Shown: one piece after another, positions 44,601-56,600 of the stretch
How positions within the stretch are numbered: position 1 is the stretch's first letter
Layout: every line of letters begins with the position of its first letter
Origin: Doris montereyensis
Lineage: Eukaryota; Mollusca; Gastropoda; Nudibranchia; Dorididae
Direction: 5' to 3'
DNA: 64,000 nucleotides
Assembly: GCA_037039925.1 (NCBI GenBank)
Contig: JAXRKP010001740.1
Coordinates: 30,001-94,000 of the forward strand
Notes under the pieces: model-generated
Databases searched by the model: none
Seen by the model: the letters and a program-made list of their open reading frames with translations, nothing else
What the model was told of the DNA's origin: nothing
Program-made: the position numbers and the translations under genes

Positions 44601-47600
44601 TGGCATCCCCATCACCTACCTACAGTGGGCTAATCACCTGCTTACCCAAAACCAAATGAGTCAGAGAAACAAAGTTATGGTCTACCCATACACCGGAAGG
44701 TACAATGGTAATTGAGAAAGAAAGGCCCACCCCACGCTGAATTGATGTCATGTCACTATTGAGCGCAAGATATTTTCATTGCTCAAGCTTTAAGTGATTT
44801 TAGTTAAACATTTGTTTCAAAGCGGAACTTGATGCTTTTCAGACCCGCCTGTCACTGAGTCCAGTGGTAACCAAGGTGCAATACTTACTCAGGGCTTTAT
44901 CGACTCCAATCTTCTGGAATGGAATGACAAGATAGGAACTTTGCCAGGAACTGATATGAAAGTAAGTGAGCTATTCAATCCTGTATCTCTGCACTGTCAG
45001 TTGCCCTTTGTGAAAACATGGCTTGCCTCTTTATTTTTCCTTTTCATATTTTTTAAATATATTTTTTATCCACAACTTAGCTAATCTCAGGGCTTCTTAT
45101 TAGGAATTTTAGTTTTGGCCGCACTTCCCAGTAAGCAGCCAAGGGATCTTGAATGTGCACAGTGTTGTGATCTGCGCACATGTCCTCCTTTTTATCATCT
45201 CTCTCCGACGGGATTAGGTGTTGATCCACCTACCTAGACCCAAAAACTTCAAGAAAATTGGTTTAACCTGTAGGGGCACGAACACATGACCTTTCTGGTT
45301 GAGAGACAGACAGCTTACCCCTCACCTCTGGATCAACTTGTCCCCTTTTTTTATTAAGAATAAATACTTGAAACAATTAAGGGAAGGATACTAACTATCT
45401 CAGAATACTGACCTTGTCATAAGCCTCTTGTTAACTTTGTTTCTCAGTTTAAGGTCAATGAATTTGGTGTCCTTGAGCTTGTGGAGGAGAGCAGCCAGCA
45501 AGACACAGCGTCAGATGTTAATGATTTCAATGAAGTCCCGGCAGACGAAAATGGAATGGATGACAGCAAAGAGGATGACGATGATGAGAAAGAAGTCTCC
45601 GCAGGTTTGTGTCTTACCATGACGACAAATAAAGGGAGAAAATTTGTAGGATATCTTTCCTCTCTCTTTTTTTTACTAGTTCCCATTCTACCTTCCGGTG
45701 TATGGGTTTAGATTTGTTTCTTTGAAGTAACCCTGTCCACCAAGGCGGTGATCTCGGGTTTGGGATTAAATGCCCAAAGTGATCTTTCTCCGGGCTTCCC
45801 GTCCTGACATTCTCTGTTTCCTTCTGTGAAGGTTACATTTCTTTACTTTAGTGCCTCTTTTATATTTTCTTCTGATTTTCTCCAAGCTCTGCCTTTTGGT
45901 CTATTACCTTGGGTTCTAGCATTGTATACTGATTTAGCTATTCTCTTATCATTCTTTCTATTTACATGCCAAAATCAAAATAATTTGATTTGAGTTATTT
46001 CTATCTTAGTTTGTATGCCATCTGTTTTGGTTTGATCTCTTAGTGTTGTGTTTCTGATTTTGTCTCTTTTAGTTTTCCCTACTACCCTTCTTAGATTTTT
46101 CATTTCAGCTGCTTGTACTTTGCTGTATTCCCTACTGTCTAGGGTCAAGGTTTCACTGCCATAGAGGAGAGTAAGACAATAAACTGTGTTGTATACTGCC
46201 ATTTCAGTATTTGTTGACAATTCTTGTTTACCTATAAATGCATTTCCTAGATGATTATATATGGTCACTGTTGTTTGGATTCTTTGGCTGATTTCTTCTC
46301 TTAGAAGTATATGTTTACAAACTGATAAACTACAAATAACCTTGTAGACGAAAGTCTGTTTTAGCAAGCATATGTGCTGTGTTTGATAGAGCGCTTCCTT
46401 TCCTGTCAGTTGAATTACATTTAATCTTATACCACCTTAGGCATCTATGTCTAACAGGAAACACTTTTTAGTTGTGAGAGAAATTGCACAAGTTTTGTAA
46501 ATTATGTTTGCTTTGCTCCATAACTGTTCTCTTTACTTTCTTTTCTTTCATTTTTCATAATTCTGTGTTAAACGTAAGGATTTTTAATTTGAATCAAGCA
46601 ACTAAAGGGTCTTCACCAACTCTGTTATTCTCCCTAATAGAAAACAAATCCATCGTTTTCTTTCTCACTTTGTATTAATCTTTTGCTCTTAAACAAAAGG
46701 TGTGTCGTTAAAACACTGTTGCCCTCTTGTCTCTCTTTTTTCCAACACTTGTTCGCTAACAGCTAAACGGTGAATGACTGGACTATCGCTATTTTTTACC
46801 TAATGAAAACGTTAAGTAAAACATTAATTTTTTTTCTTCAGTTAATGACCCTGGAGAACTCTCTGAGCATGAAGATGATCCAATCTGCTGCTGCGTCTAT
46901 TGTGGCCGCTATGGATACAAAAGCAACTTCAGAACATCTGGCCGCTTTTGCTCTCAGACTTGCGCTGGAAAGTAAGTCAAATACTCTTAGTGTTCTGTTG
47001 ACCATGCAATTCTATCAATTGAAGAAATGGGAAAGCCAATCATTTTTTAATGAAAAGGAGGGCAAAGGCCACAAGTCAAATCATTTTAATACTTTTTTTT
47101 AGTTGTTACAGTCATCTTAATCAATGCCAAACACAGTTTTGCTTCAAGTTACTTTGTCCGAGATATTCTGCCTGAGAGGAAAGTGGAGGGGGATTGGTTA
47201 AAAAGTCGGATTTTTTTGGTGGGTCTTTTTCTCATCTCTTTTCTTTCAATGCACCCAAAGTTTGACAGTTTGTAATATCTTACTGTCATTTCAATATTTG
47301 AAGAGAGTTAAATATGTCAGAAGAGACTAAGATCTTGTGTATAAAGGTTTCTCAAATCTATACAAAGCACTTTCATCGGTCCACTGTAGATTCCATGTAT
47401 GTATATATATCATTGCAGGCATGAGAGCGTTTTAAGAAATGGAAAATTAGATGATAGAACTTACATATTAAAGGAAAAGAATACTTTTTGACTTTGATGG
47501 TAATACTTTTTAGCTTTTTTTTCCTTTCTTTTAAACAACCTACATATTTACATTAAAGACAAATAGACAAAGCAATACCTTTCTCCCAGCCATTCACCAC

Positions 47601-50600
47601 TTCACTCAACCTCTTTCTAAATACGTTTTTACTGATGATCCTGTCTACACAGAGTAAAGTAAAATTTAAGCAATTTTTTTTATCATGGGGGGGGGGGGGA
47701 TGGGTTGTAGTACTTGGATCTTGAAGCAAAACGTGTTTCATATCAATGTCTTCTGAAGTACAACTCATTTAGCTCTCTCATGAACTTAAGATTTTTTTTC
47801 TGTTTTTACAGGAAGAACTTGCACCGCAAACAGAGTATAATGTCACGCATAGTAATGGGCATGAAGAAAGGAAAGAAAAAAATTACAAGGCACGGGGGAC
47901 AACAATGTCTCTAATGGAAGCGTAGAAGGTAGAATTATTCTTTTTATTGTATTTGAAGTGTTAAGATCGATTAGACCATAACTTTCTCCGATGAGAGAGG
48001 TTTGCTTCAATCTATGTTCTGTGTATTTATTTTATGGCACACAATGTATTAAAACTCAAAGATAAACATTTGCTGTAAGCTAATATATTTTATTACATCT
48101 GAAGGGCAACACACTAAAGTCTTTTCTTAAAGAGTTTATCTTTTAGATTAGAAAATAGATAGAATGGCGAAATGCAGAAGATATTTTTTATTCATTACGA
48201 GGGAAAACGTAAAAAGAAAAAAATGAGCATTTGAAGCATGAGCATGTATGAGTTTTGCTTTTACGTTTCACACAGGAAATTAAATGTGAACATATTTCAT
48301 TCAATTATGCTACAAACTTTTTTGTCTCTGTGGTATATCAGACAAAAAAAACACATATTTTGACTGGGAGGGCTATTTGGCTGAATCTGGAGCTGTTGGG
48401 GCACCAAAAAGATTATTTAAAGAGGTAGGTACCCTTTTGGTGTTGAATAATACTGAATAATCTATAGCTATCAAGAAGACGTTCACGATCTTCATTATAA
48501 AAAGCAGTTGTTGGTGGAATTTGATATCTTCGAATTCTTGGGGTTTCTTTTCGAGGAAGTTTAAGAAATAATAATAATAAAAAAAGATAAAGATGGATTT
48601 ATAGTCCGTATCTCCGACAAGTGCAGGCTCACCCACTGTACATCATTTATCCCGCAGCAAGCCATTTCATTCAAAGTCTTTCTCAACTCCCTGGGGAAAA
48701 AGTATTCATTTAAAGTCCTTCTCGACTCCCTGGGGAAAAGTATTCATTCAAAGTCCTTCTCAACTCCCTGGGGAATAGTATTCATTCAAAGTCCTTCTCG
48801 ACTCCCTGGGGAAAAAGTATTCATTCAGAGTCCTTCTCGACTCCCTGGGGAAAAAGTATTCATTCAGAGTCCTTCTCAACTCCCTGGGGAAAAGTATTCA
48901 TTCAAAGTCCTTCTCAACTCCCTGGGGAATAGTATTTACGTAGCGTCATTCGTCGAAACCTCAGGGTGCTTTACGTGGTATTCCTAAACACATACAGTAA
49001 ATAGAATACAACACGATTTACTTATATATAAAAAATATGTAAATGAAAATAAATAAGTGAAGAGTTTATTTTCAAAGCTTCAGCCTCATTTTGAGGTTGT
49101 TTTTTTTTCATTGAAAATTATAAATAGCACACGGTCATCTATAAAATCAGACTTATGGATGTCTGGTGTGAGAAAAGATACTAGCTGTTGTAAGAAATGG
49201 ATTTTTGAAACAGATAGTCATTGAGCCCTAAACTATAATTTGATTTGTAAAATCGACCCGTGGCTCGCTTTGAAAATAAGCCGTTCAAAGGAAACTTATG
49301 TTACCAAAAGGTTGTTCTTAAGTGTTTGGTAAGAAATTAAGATTAAATTTTAGTTTAATGAGATGTTTTTGTTTGGGTTTAGGTTGTTTTGTATTGTTAT
49401 TGTTGGTTGTTTTGGGGTTTTTTTGTGGGGGGGGATTTGTTTTTGTTTTTTTTGTTTTAGATTTTTTTCCTTCTAATGTGTTTGGATGTGTGTATGTCAT
49501 TGCTCTAATTTACATCCTTTCTTTTTTATCAAATGGTGATTTAAAAAAAAATATTTTATTGGTTTATAACAGGATGAGATTTCTAATTTCATAATGCGTT
49601 GTCTTTATTTCTCTTGTTTTCTATTGTTTTGTTGTTTTTTTATTCAGCCTTTTCCAACATCACCCAACGGTTTTAAGCTGAGAATGAGACTAGAAGGAAT
49701 TGATCCAAAGCACCAGGCCCTCTTCTGTGTTTTAAGTATTGCGGAAATGACCGGATATAGGTTACGTCTGCACTTCGACGGCTATTCAGAGTGTTACGAT
49801 TTTTGGGTCAATGCCAACTCTCCTTTCATATTCCCCGTTGGATGGGCAGAGAAGAACGGGAAAACCTTACAGCCTCCAAAAGGTGGGATTCATCATTGAA
49901 ATCTACCAAGTAACAACTTTTTTTTTTTTTTTAGAATAGGAGCATATCTGTACATTTATTTTCCAAATTTAAATTGATTTACACTGCCATGAATGAAGAT
50001 GATCATCTGATATTTTTTGTGCACAATGTATAGAGATAAAATATCAAATAACATGAAAAGGGAAGTACCTTGGATTTTTAACATTTATGCCCTTGTAAAT
50101 AAAATCATGGCTGAGTATAACTGTGTTGCCTGCATTAAGAGAACAATTCTTTATAAAACACACAATGTTTTGTTAGATAAATTTTGTAACAAAATTGCTC
50201 ATGTATTTTTTTATTTTTTTTTGTTTTGCTCTTGGCCAGGTATTTCCATCTCAGAGTTCAACTGGACAACGTATTTAAAACAAATGCGAGCTGTCGCTGC
50301 TCCCAAGCACCTTTTTACAAATCAGCCGACGTCAGTAAGTGGAAATAGCAGCGTCGAATGGAATTTAAAATTATACATTTAATTTGCCTTTTTGGAGAAG
50401 TCTGTTTGTTTTAAGTTTGATTGTATACTGTTTGTTCCTCACTTCACTTAAAGCTGACTGGGTTGTTTTTTTATATGGGTATTATATCTTAAATAGAATT
50501 TAATTTTAACCCCACTCCTGTGGGGAATGTATTTTACAGCAAGTCGTGTCGATCATCTTGCAACATTCGTGCACTGTGGGAATATTATTTATACGACTGT

Positions 50601-53600
50601 CCAGCAATGCCAGATGGCCAAAGCTTGCCTGTGGGAGTCACATTTTTACTTATGTTGTCACTGTCCAAATCTTGCGTAGCCAATCTATCGAAAAGCCTGA
50701 AAAGAATTGAATTTTGATTTAATGAACCAATGAGAGGACAATGTTTTTGTCTTTAATACAGTATGCTCAGGTAATGCAAGAAATGCACATTTAACCTTTG
50801 CCCTCAGGTAACTCCATCGGCTTTCCGTGCGAACATGAAGCTGGAGGCGGTGGATAAGAAAGATGCTGCCTTGGTGTGTGTTGCTGCAGTGGCTGACACA
50901 CTGGGGGACAAAGTGCTGATCCACTTTGACGGCTGGGATGATGTGTATGATTATTGGTGTGACATTACCTCCCCCAACATCCATCCAGTTGGTTGGTGCA
51001 AACAGGGCAAGAAAACCTTGTCACCCCCACCAGGTAAGGTGATGAACAAAAGAAGAAAAGGAAATGTGTTTCTGTGGTCCCATACTCTGGAAGGTGGAAT
51101 AGGAACTGAGAAAGAAAGAATGAAAAGAAGTGTTTCTCTGGTTTCATTTTTATTTTGGTTCTTGGATCAATCTAGTGTTACAGAAGTCCTCTTGGATGTA
51201 GACTTTTTATGGTTTTACCTTGGCCTCTCTCATTAACTTTTATCTTCAATTGGAGCAGGCTTCTAGTTCAGTCAAAGTATTTCCTATTTCATAAGCGCTC
51301 TATTAAGTTGAGTTTTCCCAAATTAAGTATAGCATGCTACGTACATATTGCAGATAATGTTGATTCTCTAATGTGTTGTACAAGAAGTGTCATTGTTATT
51401 ATTATTATTATTATTATTATTAGTTGTAGAGCCATAGCAGTAATAGTTATTATTATTATTATAATTGATATTATTATTGCTGTTGTCATCATAATCATTT
51501 TTCTTCAATTATTATTATATCTGTATTTCAATTGTTTTTCTTTTGTTTAGACTATCATGATATTGAAAACTTCACATGGGATCGCTACCTCGTTGAGACC
51601 AAAGCTTCCGGCGTGCCGTCGAGGGCCTTTAAATCGGTGAGAGTTGATGTTTTGTGTAGTAAAACATTCGTAACCTGTGTAGCAATTGATTTCCCTTTTT
51701 TTTGGAGGGGGGTTGCAGTTTATAAAGAAATTGATCATTGATATTGCCTTTACGTTAAATCAAGATTTTCTCTCATACAAGTATGAAACTGAGTTTTTAT
51801 GAAGTTTTCATTGAGGGTGGACCCACAATTAAAATGAAAACACTCAGGATCAGAAGTGTGAATTTCAAAGCGTTCATTCCATTCATTAATGCTAACAATG
51901 AAGAAGATAAAAAACAAAACAAAAAACCACTAGCTCTGGGATTTTGTTTATGATCCCAAAACCGTTTGACCGTTGTGGTAGCATCGGTGGCCGAGCGGTT
52001 AGGATGCCAGGCTTGGGATCATGAGGTCCCGGGTTTCAATCCTATCAAAAGCTAGGTCTGACGTTGTGTTCCGTTTGAAAACCACTTAACACACATTTTC
52101 CCACACTCGAATGAGTACCAGCACCAGCTTTGGAGTAAAATTGTGCAATAGACGAGCACTGTGTGCAGGAAGGGTTTATTATCACCTGTTCCACTTCATG
52201 CTATAGAAAACGGGATAAGTTTCAGCTCTATGGTTCATAATGGCCTAAGGGAACTTTTCTTTACTTTACTATTCCATTCATAGGTTTCTTTACTTTACTA
52301 TTCCATTCATGGGTTTCTTTACTTTACTATTCCATTGGGTTTCTTTACTTTACTATTCCATTCATGTGTTTCTTTACTTTACTATTCCATTCATGGGTTT
52401 CTTTACTTTACTATTCCATTCATGGATTTCTTTACTTTACTATTCCATTCATGGGTGCTAACAGTGTAGAGGCAATAAATAACTAACTAACTACCAGCTC
52501 TCGGGTTTTGTCTATAATCCCAACACTTGTTTTATTGTGCTTGGATTATGACTTTGCCTCCAGGCTTTTCGAAAACATTGACATCCTGTTAAGATATGAC
52601 AGATCAAACTTCCTCTTCTTTTTTTTCCATGTGTTTCCCACATTAGATTATTAGATAACAAAAAGTGTTTTTTTTTTCATTTTCATGAAGGCTTTATTCA
52701 ATTTTTTTGTTTCCAGAGGTACGGTTATTTGGGAGGGTTATTTTTTTGTATTTTGTGCCTGTTCTAATTTTTTCAAGTAGAGCTAGTTTTTGGCAGTCTA
52801 TCTCATTTATTAAGGGGTGGAGCGGGTTCTGAAAGCCATTTTGAAAACCCATAGAGCAAGCCAACTAGGACCTCGATTTTTGAGTTCTACGCATCTAAAT
52901 TAGAGGAGAAAATATGAGAAACTGAAATTTTGTCGGGTGTTGCCATATTGGATTTATGACGCTAAAAATAATATGCATTTTCAAAAAATGTAAAATCTGT
53001 ATCAATTATTTTGGGATGTGTCTCAAAATTGGTACACTCCTTCATTTACATCTATAGAACAAAAGTATATATGGGTTTGGACGAATCTATCAAACTTTTG
53101 GTTTTATGGTGTGTTGAAAGTTGCATATAAAATGTTTACAATTTACAGCAATTTTATTGAACTAAACAATTAATTTTTTTCAGAAAGTATACAAAATAAC
53201 ATCTAACGCATGCATGCTTTTATTCCATACATCAAAAGCAAGGTTTGTGTCAAATTTCAAGTCAATCTGATAAAAAAATGCGAGCTAAGGTAGAAAAAAA
53301 ATGGCCCAAAAGGACATTTTGAGATATTCGTATTTTTCTCTTATTTTCTGTTATTTGAATACATTTTCTCCCATAAACCTAAGAAAAAAGTAGAATAATA
53401 CTTTGAAACATCAAAAAACCTTGAGAGGCTCTCAACTACTTATTATTGACACTGTTTCAAGTGCACCAGCACCTTTTTACTCATTTTGAGATAGTGCCTT
53501 TTGATAATAGGTGCGCGGAATATGTTGCGTAACTTTCGGCCGATCTAAGACAATATTCATAATAGATCCTCAAATAAGGTTGTTTCAGATAGCGTTCATT

Positions 53601-56600
53601 GTGGCGATCAAAATCGCTACTAACTTGCCGTACTTTTAGATAATATTTCTGGCTTTTTATTGTATAATAGCTGTGTTGAAAAATAGGCCTGTATTGTTTC
53701 TAAAAAATTTGTATAAATTCAAAGAATCGATACTGAGCTTCTTTTATGATATCATTATGACGGGTAATGAACTGCTCTATCCACTAGTATGATAGACTAG
53801 ATTTGTCTCATTTTCGACAAAAATGGCATTCCCAGAATCCGCTCCTCCCCTTAAACAAATTAAACCACTGAATTTTCACTTTTTTCTCCTAATGCATTTT
53901 TGGCTAATTTTTTCCTGCCAATGTGTTGCTTGCATCTAAGTTACTATATAAATGAAAAAAATTTTGGGAAAAATTATTCGGTTGCCATGTTGAATTTTGA
54001 TGAAATTTAAAATCTTAAAATCTCAAAAAGTATATGGGCTAGCAATGAAATTCTTTTTCAGACATATTCTTTAAACCCTTAAATAAGGAGTAAGACATAT
54101 TTAATTTATCTCAGCTGTTTTTAAATGTGCTTAAAAAAATCAGTATTTTATTAAAAAATAACTATTGATAAATTTTGTAATATTTTGATTTTAAAGGTGC
54201 ACAAAAGATATGAAAATCAAAATAAACCAGTGAACATCTCTAGTTCCCAATAACAAATACTATTCTAGCTGTGTACCAAATTTCAACACTCTGGCATCCC
54301 ACTTTCTGAGATTGAATACTTTGAGATTTTAAGATTTTAAAAACGTATGCTAGAAATCACATCTTTTGAGAAAAACGTGGTTTGAAAATTCAACTTTCTT
54401 CAGAATGATACAGCCATATTAAAATTGGCCATAGAATTAGTACCTTTTCAGGCTTTATATAAAAAAATCAACTGATGTACTCGATTCTAAAGATGTTGAA
54501 GTAGCATTCTAGAGTGGATTTGGAAAATGGGTATTATGAGCCCAAGACTCTACTAAACGCTGTTACAGCTCACCCGGACGCCCATTAACTTAAATTTTTT
54601 TGTATCCGCTCAAAATTTGCTTTGATCACAAATTTTATACAGATTCACTCAAATTCATTTGTTGCGCCATTTGTTTGAATTCAACCCCCTGGGGAAGTGG
54701 TGTATCAGATATCATTTGAAAGTACAGTGTATATCATCAAGGAGTGTAAGATTAGAAGAATAAATATGTTCTTGATAATGGTGACAAGGGATAGGTTATC
54801 AAAACCTAAATACTTATTTGTTTCTCCAGAGATCTCCCATGGGCTTTGAGACTGGAATGAAGCTCGAAGTCACAGACAAACGAAACCCCATCCTCATTCG
54901 TGTTGCCTCGGTGAAGAAAGTGAAAAGTACACGTCTGCTGATCCATTTTGATGGCTGGGACAACGTCTACGATTATTGGTCACATAGATGACGACAATCC
55001 TGACCTTCACCCTCCCAATTGGTGCATGAAGACGGGTCACCCTATCCAAATTCCCACTGGTCAGTTCTGGTGATTCTTTTTATACTTTTATGACAAATTT
55101 TTTCCCAGTTTCATTTTAGATATGTAAGGGCTCCTATTTTGGTTGTCATATCAAAAACTCTTTAACTGGAATCTACGGTTTAACCCGATAGAAAATGGCT
55201 CTCCGCTAGAAAGCCAGCTGTGTTTAACTGGCCAAACCTGGCTGTCCGCTAACTGCTTCTCATTGTTCAAACTGGCCAAAACCAGCCATGGGTAGCACCA
55301 TCTCTGTCAATGATCTCCTTCTGTTTTATTGGCTAGGCAAACCTGCATTTTCTGCTTCTGTTTTTATTTTCATCATCAATTTTAGCCTCATGGACGAGAG
55401 ATGAAGAATTATTTTCCTATATCCACCCAATAGAAGGCACATAAGAAGCTCAAAATGTAATCACACCACGGCAATCTGGTTGTCGGGAATTTGAATCTAG
55501 GTCGGGGTCTTCTGGAAGGGGAATCTTCACGCTAATGATTAAGCTGTTACTTCAACTACAGTTGTAACAACATTGAACACTCTGTTTTTATCTTTCGTCG
55601 GCAGATAAAGAGAACATCCAGTCAGAGGAAAACAATGGGGGTTGTCCCACCAAGGGCTGCAAAGGGATTGGTCACATGAAGGGAGCCAAGTACGCTGGCC
55701 ATCACAGGTGATTTGCCCTGACAACATCCACTTACTAAGCTTTTGGTCTCTCTCATCTTTGCTACACATTGTGTCATCTGCATTTGCCAGTTTTAATATA
55801 CTAGGATAATTTCTTTCTCACCTTGCAAACTCTGTAACTGGAATCTACTATACTTTTTCTTTTAGTTACAGGTGTATGGCTGTGAGCATGGCTATTTGAA
55901 TTAAATATAGTCATCTACTTTATTCTCTCCTTTCAAAGTTGATTTTAGTCATCTACTTTATTCTCTCCTGTCAAAGTTGATTTTAGTTGTCTACTTTATT
56001 CTCTCCTGTCAAAGTTGAATTTAGTTGACTTTATTCTCTCCTGTCAAAGTTGAATTTAGTTGTCTACTTTGTCCTCTCCTGTCAAAGTTGAATTTAGTTG
56101 TCTACTGTCTTCTTTATCCTCTCCTTTTAAATTTAATTTTAGCTGTCTACTTTATCCTCTCCTTTCAAAATTGATTTTGGAGAGGATTTTTTTGTCCTTT
56201 TTGTTTTGTTTTGTTATTGACTTGTGTGACTTTGATTCTTTTCATTTTGTAACTCATTTCGTCAACAACAACAAATTCTTCCTTTCTTTCTCAGCGAGTT
56301 TGGCTGTCCATATTCTTCCATCAATATGAGCAAAGATACGTGTTTGGCTGATCGTTTGGGATCGTCCAGATCAGAGGAATGCGGGGTTGCCATTGTCCGC
56401 CATGATTACCACGGTGATATCAGGTGCTTGTACAAAACAAAAAATGAATCAAACGAAAACAAATTATACCCTCTCTAATAGATAAAGATAAAGATGGATT
56501 TATAGTCTGTATCCCCGCACAAAGTGCAGGCTTATCTACTGTACATCATTTATCCTCAAACAGGTCGTTTCATTCTTGTGTAGCTTGAAAAATTATGTTA

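Noticed and set aside
46770..47102. Plus frame of 110 residues covering exon 9
   Set aside because: Wrong phase: the spliced phase gives the FCS zinc finger, and the long frame runs into the intron.
49318..49594. Hydrophobic frame rich in F/L/V/G
   Set aside because: T/G-rich low-complexity intron sequence; the opposite strand is equally open as a K/P/N/T-rich frame.
51975..52060. Possible tRNA gene (Ser/Leu-like head), also at 5728, 19497, 58643 and 59925
   Set aside because: The tRNA-like heads do not fold into complete cloverleaves as read and each is followed by a shared SINE body.
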